A DNA stretch of 64,000 nt from Pseudoalteromonas tunicata. Its GTDB lineage: Bacteria; Pseudomonadota; Gammaproteobacteria; Enterobacterales; Alteromonadaceae. Under the pieces are notes generated by a model. The model was not told the DNA's origin. It did not search any database and saw only the letters and a program-made list of their open reading frames with translations. Position numbers and translations under genes: made by a program. Shown one piece after another: positions 1 through 8,249 of this stretch. The number at the start of each line of letters is the position of its first letter. The first letter of the stretch is position 1. The stretch spans positions 846,001 to 910,000 of the forward strand of contig NZ_CP011032.1 in NCBI RefSeq assembly GCF_002310815.1, in the 5' to 3' direction.

Positions 1-364
1 TTGTTGGTTATTTCTTCATTTTTTCCAAAGTCATGCAGATACTGAAATCGAAATTGGAGGCTTGCTGCTCGACCGTTCTTTAAGCCGTTCTGGCCATGAG
101 TTTTATGCAAAGTTCAGTTTACTTTGGCAAGATGTTCCAAACACTTCTGGTATAAATGTTGTCATCAAAGAAACCGTCATGCCAAGAGCTGGCACTAGGC
201 TCGTGCTCGAAATGAATAATCAGGTTATTTATGCCACCTATTTAGGTCGGCGGATTGAATCGGTAGAAGATAAAGTAGAACAAGCTATTTTCACCACAAT
301 TGATGCAATTGCACGATCGCAATTTACAGAGCAAAGCGATGATTTAGCAAGTAGCGGATGGTAG
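1..364 (+). CDS. csgE: Curli assembly factor CsgE (5' end missing)
   Basis: The reading frame is open from base 2 and ends at TAG 362-364, so the start codon lies upstream of the window. The first visible residues are the end of a hydrophobic signal peptide followed by SHADTEIEIGGLLLDRS, the usual start of mature CsgE. The rest keeps the family pattern: GHEFY near the start, then NVVIKE and RLVLEMN. CsgE is a small periplasmic specificity factor that caps the CsgG secretion channel and guides curli subunits to it. It is followed directly by csgF and csgG in one operon. The subunit genes csgB/csgA, if present, are outside the window. Confidence 0.9.
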   Translation, partial: CWLFLHFFQSHADTEIEIGGLLLDRSLSRSGHEFYAKFSLLWQDVPNTSGINVVIKETVMPRAGTRLVLEMNNQVIYATYLGRRIESVEDKVEQAIFTTIDAIARSQFTEQSDDLASSGW

Positions 365-372
365 TCAGTACG

Positions 373-795
373 ATGTTAAAAAAAACAATAATAATCAGTA
401 TAGTAAGCTGGTGGGCAGTGAATGTCTCGGCCAGTGAATTAGTATATACCCCAATTAATCCCAGCTTTGGTGGCAGCCCATTAAATGGCTCGATGTTACT
501 CAATAAAGCTCAAGCGCAAAATAAACACAAAGCCCCTGTTAACGAAAAAACCTACGCCGAAAAATTTCAAGAATCATTAGAGCGTTCTTATATCAATCGT
601 ATGGTCAGAGAAATTACCGATTTGGCCTTTGGTGAAGGCGTTGATGACAGTATTTTTAATCAAGACTCAATTTTTATGAGTGGCGATTATGAAATTCAAG
701 TGCTAACCAGTGGTACTGATTCAATTACGGTGCAAATTACCAATACAGTCACAGGTGAGATAGTTGTAGTAGAAGTACCGAGGTTTGGTGGATGA
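373..795 (+). CDS. csgF: Curli assembly factor CsgF
   Basis: This is a 140-residue exported protein. A short basic start (MLKK) and a hydrophobic signal peptide ending near NVSASE are followed by the CsgF hallmark NPSFGGSPLNGS and the run LLNKAQAQN, the segment that in the E. coli protein inserts into the CsgG pore. CsgF couples secretion to nucleation of curli fibres at the cell surface. I chose ATG 373 because the basic-hydrophobic signal starts there; an in-frame ATG at 358, overlapping the csgE stop, would add five residues and cannot be excluded. Neither has a strong ribosome-binding site, which suggests coupling to csgE. The stop overlaps the csgG start. Confidence 0.9.
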   Translation: MLKKTIIISIVSWWAVNVSASELVYTPINPSFGGSPLNGSMLLNKAQAQNKHKAPVNEKTYAEKFQESLERSYINRMVREITDLAFGEGVDDSIFNQDSIFMSGDYEIQVLTSGTDSITVQITNTVTGEIVVVEVPRFGG

Positions 796-2045
796 AAAAA
801 AATAGTGTTATGTTAGGTGCGTTATTGCTCCTAAGTGGTTGTAGTGTTATCAACCGTACGTTACCGCCAGACATTGAGTTGGCACAAAATTTAGCGCAAA
901 CCGAGACCTTTACTGAGTTTGCTAATTTACCCGCACCGGCCGGCAGTATTGCGGTGTCTGTTTATTCATTTCGCGATCAAACCGGGCAATATAAGCCGCA
1001 AGCGAATGTAAGTTCATTTTCAACAGCCGTAACACAAGGGGCAAACTCTATCTTGATCCAAGCGCTGCATGAATCTGACTGGTTTGTGCCTGTTGAGCGT
1101 GAAGGTCTGCAAAATATTTTAACCGAGCGTAAAATTGTACGAGCGGGCATTAGTAATAAAGAAGATGAAAAAACCCAATTACCTGCGCTCACTACAGCCA
1201 AAGTAATTCTCGAAGGTGGCATTATTAGTTATGACTCCAATGTTAAAACCGGTGGCTTAGGCATGGAGTATTTTGGTATCGGTGCCTCTGAGCTTTACCG
1301 CGAAGATGTTATCTCCATTTATTTACGTGCCGTTGATGTACGAACAGGGCAAGTATTGCTCTCTGTAGCCACCACTAAAAAAGTCTTAAGCCAAGAGATC
1401 CGCGCTGGTTTTTTCCGTTATGTCAGTTACAAGCGTTTAGCTGAGGCTGAAGCAGGCTTCAGTGATAACGAACCAATGCATATTTGTGTCAAACAAGCGA
1501 TTGAAAAAGCGCTTACTACCTTAGTGACTAAAGGGATTGAAAAAGGAATTTGGACTACAAAAGAGCAAAATGAGAAATTCTTAGAGCAAGCGCGCAGTAA
1601 AAATGCGGCATTAATGCGTAAAAATCAAACTAAAACCGTAATTGCCACACCAACAAAAGAGGCAACAACCGAGCAGTTAGCACTTAGCAAAAATACCAAT
1701 GCGTTAAGTTTTGCGGTGCAATTTAGAACGGGTAGTGCACAACTTGAACCTGTTTATAGTGAACAGCTCAATAGCATTGTTAGTTTAGTTAAAAGTACCG
1801 ACTATTTAGCGATTGAGCTACAAGGTTTTGCAGATCAAAGAGGGCTTGAGCAGGAAAACCGAAGCTTATCATTAGCGCGTTCGCATAGCGTTGCACAATA
1901 CCTTAACAATCAAGGGATTGTGCAACAGCGGATCAGTGTTGCGGGTCTTGGCGATGAGCAAGCTGTCTATCAAGTCACGGATCCTGAAGGGTTGTTTTTC
2001 GATCGCCGGGTGATTGTGAAATTAATCGATACGCGTTCGGGCTAA
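792..2045 (+). CDS. csgG: Curli secretion channel CsgG with C-terminal OmpA-like domain
   Basis: Residues 1-17 are a lipoprotein signal ending in the lipobox LLSGC. Residues about 20-275 match CsgG along their length (PAPAGSIAVSVYSFRDQTG, GLQNILTERKI, YDSNVKTGGLG, FFRYVSYKRL), the nonameric outer-membrane channel that exports curli subunits. E. coli CsgG ends near residue 277; this protein continues to 417. Residues about 305-412 form an OmpA-type peptidoglycan-binding domain with GFADQRG (D348) and NRSLSLAR (R363), whose 15-residue spacing matches the Asp/Arg pair that binds diaminopimelate in OmpA proteins. The start overlaps csgF by four bases. The stop overlaps the convergent regulator gene by three bases. 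Confidence 0.93.
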   Translation: MKKNSVMLGALLLLSGCSVINRTLPPDIELAQNLAQTETFTEFANLPAPAGSIAVSVYSFRDQTGQYKPQANVSSFSTAVTQGANSILIQALHESDWFVPVEREGLQNILTERKIVRAGISNKEDEKTQLPALTTAKVILEGGIISYDSNVKTGGLGMEYFGIGASELYREDVISIYLRAVDVRTGQVLLSVATTKKVLSQEIRAGFFRYVSYKRLAEAEAGFSDNEPMHICVKQAIEKALTTLVTKGIEKGIWTTKEQNEKFLEQARSKNAALMRKNQTKTVIATPTKEATTEQLALSKNTNALSFAVQFRTGSAQLEPVYSEQLNSIVSLVKSTDYLAIELQGFADQRGLEQENRSLSLARSHSVAQYLNNQGIVQQRISVAGLGDEQAVYQVTDPEGLFFDRRVIVKLIDTRSG

Positions 2046-2728
2046 TTTAGCTCTGCCGTACTTTGTATCGTCGGTGGTAAAAACTTTTGTGCCCAGTTAG
2101 CCAGTTCAATTCGGTTACGGGCATTAGTTTTACGAAAAGCGCTATAAAGATGAGTTTTCACTGTGTGATCACTGATGTGCAGTTTTTCGGCCACATCTTT
2201 ATTTTTAGCACCTTGTGAAACGAGTCTAATAATAGTGCGTTCACGATTGGTGAGTTTTTCAAGACTCATACTACTTTCATCTTGGCTTTGGTATTTTGGT
2301 TGTTGCGCTAACAAATTACTAAAAGCGTTACAGATTGAACTGCGTTTAAACCACAACTCGTTATTTAAAATTTTACTAATCCCTTTGAGTAAAATATCGG
2401 GAGTATCATTTTGATAAAAAATCCCTTTAATATTAGCCATTAATAATAATTGCTCAGAGATGCAGTGGCTTTTTGCGTTATAGACAATCACATTATTGTC
2501 ACGGGCTAAGCTCATTAACTGCGCTGGGAGCATGTCATTCCAAGGCGTTTCTTTCGCGCACACTAGGTATAAATTAAATGGATTTTCGACTTGTTCATGA
2601 GGTAAAGAGGTGTCAACTTTTACATTACAACATAAGGTCTCGAGCACTTTAAGTAATACATTCACTGTGTGGGACTCGTGATGATGGGATGAAACTTGTA
2701 GATATACGTTTGATTCTTTCCAATTCAC
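2042..2728 (-). CDS. LuxR-family regulator of the CsgD/VpsT type
   Basis: This 228-residue protein has an N-terminal receiver-like region without the usual acidic pocket and a C-terminal LuxR helix-turn-helix (LTNRERTIIRLVSQGAKN, then DVAEKLHISDHTVKTHL). The segment LWFKRSSIC lies where VpsT-type regulators carry the W[F/L/M][T/S]R c-di-GMP-binding motif; the third residue is Lys here. CsgD/VpsT proteins activate matrix and curli genes, and this gene lies convergent with and overlapping csgG. Function as the curli activator is inferred from family and position. The start is GTG at 2728 with AGGAAG nine bases upstream. It lies downstream of the metF-like gene but about 230 bases away, so it probably has its own promoter. 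Confidence 0.82.
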   Translation of the reverse strand: MNWKESNVYLQVSSHHHESHTVNVLLKVLETLCCNVKVDTSLPHEQVENPFNLYLVCAKETPWNDMLPAQLMSLARDNNVIVYNAKSHCISEQLLLMANIKGIFYQNDTPDILLKGISKILNNELWFKRSSICNAFSNLLAQQPKYQSQDESSMSLEKLTNRERTIIRLVSQGAKNKDVAEKLHISDHTVKTHLYSAFRKTNARNRIELANWAQKFLPPTIQSTAELN

Positions 2729-2912
2729 TTATAACTTCCTTTTATTTTGTTTGGTAAGAAGATTGTTTAAAGCGGAAAGCTAACGTACTCAATTGTGGTA
2801 CATAAGTAAAATAATAAGTTAGATTAAAAAGGAATAAAAGTCAGCTGATTCAGATTAATGCAAATATAAAAATTAATATTTATCAATATGATAGCGTTGT
2901 CATTTTGAGGCC

Positions 2913-2932
2913 CAAGCTGGGGGCACAGCTTG
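2913..2932 (-). terminator. Hairpin after the metF-like gene, possible weak terminator
   Basis: CAAGCTG (2913-2919) pairs perfectly with CAGCTTG (2926-2932) around a six-base loop. It lies just beyond the metF-like stop codon, but the minus-strand sequence after it has no T-run, so it may be a 3'-end stabilising structure rather than an intrinsic terminator. The rest of 2729-2957 is AT-rich and probably holds the regulator's promoter; I see no convincing -35/-10 pair. Confidence 0.3.
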
Positions 2933-2957
2933 AGCGAGATCGCTTGGTTATGATGGG

Positions 2958-3914
2958 TTAAGCAATTTGTTTTTCAGCAAGGTTTAATTCCATAGTCGCT
3001 TTTAATAAGCGGTATAAATTAATCGATGCATCAATCTCTTCTTTACGATTTGTTAGGCTTTCAATATTTAAACCCAGCGGCACATCTAAATGAGCACAGC
3101 TGCGTAAAATCTGATTGAGGTTTTCACGACAAATTCGAATTGATTCATTAAGTGAATCATCAGCATCTAGAATGCGCCATTTTGTTGCTTCTGGTACAGC
3201 AATTCCTAACCACTGCATAAACTGTAAGGTTTTTTCGCCGCCACACGGGGTGAAAGTTAAGATCACGCGATTGGGCTTAATGCCTTCTTGGCGACAAGTA
3301 CGAGCATAACTGGTTATTAAGTCGATTGTTGCCTGGGCATCGTACACAGCTTGCGAGATAAAAAACTTACAACCTTGCTGGGTTTTTTCGATTAAGCGAC
3401 TGTGCTCATTACGCTTTGACGCATGTCGCTCTGCAATCGTAACCCCACCTAAAAAGAAGTCTTGTTCACTTTGGGCAAGAGTTTGGTACGCATCGGGTAA
3501 GCTCAGTTTAATGTCGCCTTCAGACGATGGACTCCCTACTAATACTAAATTTTTAAGATTGAACTCTTTTTTGGTTTCGTTAAGCCAAGTTTTGAATTCT
3601 GCTACACCACGTTGCGCCACGCTCTTGTAAGTGATTACATCAAGTTCAGATAAATTACTGAGTAACTGGCTGTATTCACGCGGATCGACCGTTTGTTTAA
3701 ATGGAAATGGGCGCGGTGCACTAATGCGGCTGCTTTCGTCTTGAATGTCATAAATTACTACACCATCGTATTCAATTTCATGTAAACGACTGAGTAATTT
3801 TTGTGCGATCATTTCTAATTGGGCTTTATCAGTATCAATTTTTGGTGGTGTGGTACCAATCAGGTAGACACCTTGATTTGCATCTTCAATTTTCTCTTGT
3901 AACGATAAAGCCAT
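2958..3914 (-). CDS. Methylenetetrahydrofolate-reductase-like protein
   Basis: This 318-residue cytoplasmic protein has the TIM-barrel fold signatures of the MetF/MTHFR family: GGVTIAERH, then a Gln/Lys-rich turn and GCKFFISQAVYD, the segment that in MetF (GCKF..TQ..F/YD) contributes to folate and flavin binding. MetF reduces methylene-THF to methyl-THF for methionine synthesis. The N-terminal motif that is EFFPP in E. coli MetF reads GTTPPK here (residues 20-25), so the catalytic Glu28 equivalent is not present. It may therefore be a divergent paralogue with another substrate rather than the housekeeping MetF. A good ribosome-binding site (GGACAGGA) precedes ATG 3914. Confidence 0.75.
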   Translation of the reverse strand: MALSLQEKIEDANQGVYLIGTTPPKIDTDKAQLEMIAQKLLSRLHEIEYDGVVIYDIQDESSRISAPRPFPFKQTVDPREYSQLLSNLSELDVITYKSVAQRGVAEFKTWLNETKKEFNLKNLVLVGSPSSEGDIKLSLPDAYQTLAQSEQDFFLGGVTIAERHASKRNEHSRLIEKTQQGCKFFISQAVYDAQATIDLITSYARTCRQEGIKPNRVILTFTPCGGEKTLQFMQWLGIAVPEATKWRILDADDSLNESIRICRENLNQILRSCAHLDVPLGLNIESLTNRKEEIDASINLYRLLKATMELNLAEKQIA

Positions 3915-4137
3915 GATCCTGTCCTAACGAATTTCAATCTATGCAGCTAATATAGCAGCCATTTAGACGTCTAGATAGAAATTTTTAGTGAAAGTTTTTC
4001 ATCAAAGTTGAATTTTTTTCATTTTGCTATGACATAGCTGCACAAATATTTACAAACTTTTGTCGTATTTATTCGCTCCAAGGCATTTGGTTTTGCATAA
4101 TAGCCCTCGAAAAATAAACCTTAATCAAGGGAAAATC

Positions 4138-7053
4138 ATGAAATTTAAACTACTTGCAACTGCACTGGCTGTATCGGCAACTTTGTCTGGCTGTGTTGTA
4201 CACGTTGATGCTGGCAATAAAAATAATAAAGCGGCCATGGCGCCAACCGTGCAGTCTGTTGCTGCCAATACTCAAGTTAAAAGCGGCAGTGATAAAGTAT
4301 TCTCACAAAACTATGTACTAGAAGAACTCCCTAATGGTTTGCGTGTGATGATTGTTAAAACCGATTATCCTGATGTTGTTTCATTGCAAATTCCTGTATC
4401 GGTTGGTTCACGTAATGAAGTTGAAGCGGGTAAAACGGGTTTTGCTCATTTTTTTGAACACATGATGTTTAAAGGCTCTGAAAAATACCCACAAGATGTT
4501 TACTCTGATATTTTGAAAAATTCAGGGGTCGATAACCGTGCTTACACTACCAACGACTATACCAACTATCATCTCAATTTCTCAAAAGAGCATTTAGATA
4601 AAGTACTTGAAATAGAAGCGGATATTTTCCAAAACCTGACTTATACGGAAGAGCAGTTCCGCACCGAAGCTTTAACCGTAAAAGGCGAATACTTAAAAAA
4701 TAATGCGAGCCCAATTCGTAAGTTGTTATCTGCAGTGCGAAATGAAGCGTTCGAACAGCATACTTATAAACACACCACTATGGGCTTTTTTAAAGATATT
4801 GAAGCCATGCCAGACCAATCGGCTTATGGTAAAGAGTTCTTTAAAAAGTTTTATAAGCCAGAATATGTATCTTTAGTGATTGTTGGTGATGTTGATCCGC
4901 ACGCAACCATGAAGATGGTAAAAAAACATTGGGGCAATTGGCAAAAAGGCAATTATGTTGCCGATATTCCTGTAGAGCCAAAACAACAAGCGGCCAAATA
5001 TATTCACGAGAAAAACGATGGCTTACCGGGCCATTGGTTATTAGTGTCGTATAAAGGCACTGCGTGGCAACCAAAACAAAAAGACCGCGCTGCACTTGAT
5101 TTGATTTCTCAGCTTTATTTCTCAAATAATTCAGCACTGTATCAAGATTTAGTCGTTGATAAACAAATTGCTAGCCAAATGTTTACCTACAATGCTGAAA
5201 CCAAAGATCCCGGTTTATTGCATGTATTTGTCAAAGTTGAAAAAGAGCAAGACTTAGCGGTAGTGCGTGATGCCATTAACCAAACCTATGCAAAAGCACG
5301 GACCGAGCTGGTTGATGCTGATAAACTAGCTAGCCTTAAATCAAACTTAAAGTACAGTTTTGTGGGTGGGCTTGACTCATCAGAAGCGATTGCATCAACT
5401 CTAGCGACTTACATGCACTTTGAGCGTGACCCAGAAGTGATTAACGACTTGTACGCGACCGCAGATGCTATCTCAGCGCAAGACATCAAAGACATTGCTA
5501 ATAAGTACTTTGTTGATGAAGCGCGTACAACTGTGACTATGTCAGATTTAGCCAGCATCAAAGGTTTTGAACAAGAAGTGAACCTTAATGCATTAGTCGC
5601 AGAGCTTAATAATAAACCTACAGATGTGGCGTTTAATGTTCTTGATAAAAGTAATGATTCACCTTTGGTGGATGTAAACTTTTTATTCTATACCGGCGCA
5701 GCGGCTGATCCGGTTGGGAAAAAGGGCTTAGCAGCATTGACGGTGAATTTACTTGCCAATGGTGGTTCACAAAGTCGTTCATATCAGGATATCAAACAAG
5801 CCATGTATCCTATAGCTGGCAGCTTTGATGGCCAGCTTGATAAAGAAATGATCTCGTTACGTGGCCGTGTTCATAAAGATAATGCCGCAGCTTGGTATGC
5901 GTTAGTGAGCGATCAATTACTTAATCCTGGTTTTCGTGAAGATGATTTTAAGCGTCTGAAAAAAGAGCAAATTGATGGCTTAAAATCGGGCTTAAAAGCA
6001 GCAAATGATGAAGAGCTAGGTAAAGAAGTGCTTTATCATAAATTGTACCAAGGTCATGCTTATGAAAGTTACAATTATGGTGATTTATCAGATTTAGAAT
6101 CGATCACCCTTGATGATGTAAAAGCGTTTTATCGCGCCGAGTTTACTCAAGCTAAGCTCAATCTTGGTATTACAGGCTCTTTACCTAGTGCCGTGAAAAG
6201 TAAAATGCTGCAAGACTTATCTCGTTTGCCAAAAGGGAATGAAAAACGCCTGAATATTGAAGATGCACCTAAGTTAGTCGGTCGCCACGCCACAATTGTT
6301 GAAAAAACTGCACAATCAACAGCTGTGTCGTTTGGCTTTCCAATTGAGACTATTCGTAGCGACAAAGATTGGGCAGCACTTTGGTTAGTCCGTTCTTACT
6401 TTGGTGAGCACAGAAGCTCAAACAGCTTTTTATATGAGCGGATCCGCCAAGTACGTGGTATGAACTATGGTGACTATTCTTATATTGAATACTTCCCTCG
6501 TGGTAGCTCACAAACGAAGCCAGATGCAAACTTAGGTCGTTCAGAGCAAATTTTCCAAGTCTGGTTACGTCCACTGCGTTCCAATAACGATGCCCATTTT
6601 GCTACCCGCACCGCGATGTTTGAGCTTGATAAATTAATCAAAGCGGGCATGAGTAAAGAAAACTTCGAAGCGACCCGTAATTTCTTAGTTAACTTTGTGC
6701 CGCAGTTAGTTGCAAGCCAAGATCGCCAACTCGGTTATGCACTCGATAGCCAGTTTTATCAAACGGATGAGTTTGTAAGTTATGTGCGTAAGCAACTTTC
6801 GAGTCTCACAGTGGATGATGTGAACCGTGTTATTCGTGACAATTTACAAACCGATAATATTCAGTTTGTATTTGTAACCGGTGATGGCAAAGACATGGCA
6901 AAACGTTTAACCACCGAGCAAGCCTCGCCACTGAAATACAATTCAGATAAACCAGCAGCGCTTATCAATGAAGATAGAATCATCGAAAGCTACCCGCTAA
7001 AATTGAATAAAAAACAGGTTGAAGTGCTCGATATTGAAAAAGTGTTTTTATAA
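4138..7053 (+). CDS. M16-family zinc metallopeptidase, lipoprotein
   Basis: The product has 971 residues. I chose ATG 4138 because AAGGGA precedes it and the N-terminus becomes a lipoprotein signal with lipobox LSGC. An upstream in-frame ATG at 4060 would put 26 non-signal residues in front. The zinc motif H104-FF-E107-H108 is followed by exactly 75 residues and E184, the M16 (pitrilysin/insulinase) HxxEH-x75-E pattern. A second, inactive M16-like half follows at about 500-930. Such periplasmic, membrane-anchored peptidases degrade peptides; the substrate is unknown. It stands alone, is followed by a terminator, and its own promoter must lie in 3915-4137, where I see no clear consensus. Confidence 0.9.
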   Translation: MKFKLLATALAVSATLSGCVVHVDAGNKNNKAAMAPTVQSVAANTQVKSGSDKVFSQNYVLEELPNGLRVMIVKTDYPDVVSLQIPVSVGSRNEVEAGKTGFAHFFEHMMFKGSEKYPQDVYSDILKNSGVDNRAYTTNDYTNYHLNFSKEHLDKVLEIEADIFQNLTYTEEQFRTEALTVKGEYLKNNASPIRKLLSAVRNEAFEQHTYKHTTMGFFKDIEAMPDQSAYGKEFFKKFYKPEYVSLVIVGDVDPHATMKMVKKHWGNWQKGNYVADIPVEPKQQAAKYIHEKNDGLPGHWLLVSYKGTAWQPKQKDRAALDLISQLYFSNNSALYQDLVVDKQIASQMFTYNAETKDPGLLHVFVKVEKEQDLAVVRDAINQTYAKARTELVDADKLASLKSNLKYSFVGGLDSSEAIASTLATYMHFERDPEVINDLYATADAISAQDIKDIANKYFVDEARTTVTMSDLASIKGFEQEVNLNALVAELNNKPTDVAFNVLDKSNDSPLVDVNFLFYTGAAADPVGKKGLAALTVNLLANGGSQSRSYQDIKQAMYPIAGSFDGQLDKEMISLRGRVHKDNAAAWYALVSDQLLNPGFREDDFKRLKKEQIDGLKSGLKAANDEELGKEVLYHKLYQGHAYESYNYGDLSDLESITLDDVKAFYRAEFTQAKLNLGITGSLPSAVKSKMLQDLSRLPKGNEKRLNIEDAPKLVGRHATIVEKTAQSTAVSFGFPIETIRSDKDWAALWLVRSYFGEHRSSNSFLYERIRQVRGMNYGDYSYIEYFPRGSSQTKPDANLGRSEQIFQVWLRPLRSNNDAHFATRTAMFELDKLIKAGMSKENFEATRNFLVNFVPQLVASQDRQLGYALDSQFYQTDEFVSYVRKQLSSLTVDDVNRVIRDNLQTDNIQFVFVTGDGKDMAKRLTTEQASPLKYNSDKPAALINEDRIIESYPLKLNKKQVEVLDIEKVFL

Positions 7054-7085
7054 TTAATTTATAAAACAGCTTAATAAGCGAAACC

Positions 7086-7110
7086 AGCCCGCGTAAATCG
7101 CGGGCTTTTT
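7086..7110 (+). terminator. Intrinsic terminator after the M16 peptidase gene
   Basis: AGCCCGCG (7086-7093) pairs perfectly with CGCGGGCT (7099-7106) around TAAAT, followed by T-rich 7107-7110. Its stem is nearly the same as that of the terminator at 8220-8248. Confidence 0.9.
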
Positions 7111-7435
7111 ATAAGTCAAACTTAGTTATTTAGTATTGATAGATGAAAAATAACTAATTATTTATCATGATGAATGCGTTTTTTTACTCGCATTATTTTG
7201 TTTTTCGAAATAACACTGGCGGTTTTAAATTGATAAAGAAAAATGCTTTTTCAGGCTAAGACTGACATATAGCTGTACTTGTTATTTTTTTGTCATGCGC
7301 TGTCACAAATGTGAACGATGTTAACAGGGTTACGAGTGTTAAAAAAAGGTGTTGTAAATCATGGCTTTTACCAGGTTGCACTTTTGAAATAGCTAATTAT
7401 AATGCCCACAAATTTACTTCACATGGAATGTAGCA
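7111..7435 (+). promoter_or_regulatory. Intergenic region with probable porin promoter
   Basis: No gene is visible in these 325 AT-rich bases. A fair sigma-70 promoter for the porin gene is TTGCAC (7376-7381), a 16-base spacer, and a perfect TATAAT (7398-7403), which leaves about 32 bases to the porin start. The rest shows no recognisable operator. Confidence 0.55.
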
Positions 7436-8209
7436 ATGAAAAAAACTTTACTAGCAACGTTATTATTTTCAGGGGCGACTTTTGCCCAAAATTATCAGTC
7501 AATTTCTGAAGCCGCTTATGTCAATGTAGAAGATGCTGATTTATATCGTATCGGCACTTTGTATTATTTTTCTGGGCGTAATACCCTTGGTCCATTAGAT
7601 CAATTTTCTTATATCAATACACATAACAACGTATTTGGTTCGTTTACTGATGATGAATCAAATAATCAATATCATGTTGGTGGCGAATTCTTTAAAGACC
7701 AATTTGCAGTAGCTGGTCAATTTATTCGTCATGACTATGACTCAGATGCTACTAATGTATTACAAGCTTCTTTAGGTTACTTTTTTAGCTCAGATTTTAT
7801 CGCACGCGTACATGTTATTGATGTTGAAGATGGCGATACTGATTTTTCTTTCTCAGCGCAATATAATCTTGATTTAAATACTACTGATTATTTAGGTTTT
7901 ACCGCTTCAACAGATGATGAACTCGATACCATCTCGTTAGCAACTAAATATTTTAAAGCTCTTAATAATGGTCAATATCTGACAGCGGGTCTTAATTTGT
8001 CGGTTGGTGATGTTGATAGCTGGAGCTTAGATGGTCGTTATTATTTTACTAGCAAAACATCTGCGTTTGCTAAACTAGATAAATACGATAATGTTGAAGT
8101 AGGTGCAAAGCACTTTTTTAATAACAACATCGCGTTAGCTGCAAGCTACGGTAATAACTTTGATCATAGCTACGATTTATATCGTTTAACGCTTTCTGCA
8201 CAGTTTTAA
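7436..8209 (+). CDS. Putative outer-membrane porin
   Basis: The protein has 257 residues: a clear signal peptide (MKKTLLATLLFSGATFA, cut before QNYQ), then alternating amphipathic strands rich in Tyr, Phe, Asp and Asn, ending in the aromatic residue Phe (LSAQF) used for outer-membrane barrel insertion. The repeated strand pattern (YHVGGEFF, LQASLGYFF, YLTAGLNLS, NIALAASYG) suggests a 10-12-strand barrel of the small putative-porin type found in Shewanella and Pseudoalteromonas. Substrate and selectivity cannot be told. It is monocistronic, with a TATAAT promoter upstream and a bidirectional terminator downstream. Confidence 0.75.
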   Translation: MKKTLLATLLFSGATFAQNYQSISEAAYVNVEDADLYRIGTLYYFSGRNTLGPLDQFSYINTHNNVFGSFTDDESNNQYHVGGEFFKDQFAVAGQFIRHDYDSDATNVLQASLGYFFSSDFIARVHVIDVEDGDTDFSFSAQYNLDLNTTDYLGFTASTDDELDTISLATKYFKALNNGQYLTAGLNLSVGDVDSWSLDGRYYFTSKTSAFAKLDKYDNVEVGAKHFFNNNIALAASYGNNFDHSYDLYRLTLSAQF

Positions 8210-8219
8210 TAGATACTTC

Positions 8220-8248
8220 AAAAAGCCCGCGAAAATCGCGGGCTTTTT
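8220..8248. terminator. Bidirectional terminator between porin and S41 peptidase genes
   Basis: A 12-base-pair stem runs from five A and GCCCGCG (8220-8231) to CGCGGGC and five T (8237-8248), with loop AAAAT. A on one side and T on the other let it work for both convergent genes. The S41 gene's stop codon starts at 8250. Confidence 0.92.
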
Positions 8249-8249
8249 A

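Noticed and set aside
977..1222. Open frame on the minus strand inside csgG
   Set aside because: It lies fully antisense to a gene with clear CsgG motifs and has no ribosome-binding site or domain.
7303..7314. TCACAAATGTGA as a CRP site before the porin gene
   Set aside because: The half-sites are in the wrong order and too close (CRP needs TGTGA-N6-TCACA).
7086..8248. The two similar GCCCGCG/CGCGGGC stems as ends of a mobile element around the porin gene
   Set aside because: Each is a good intrinsic terminator at the correct gene end, there is no transposase and no target duplication; the stem is a common terminator core.
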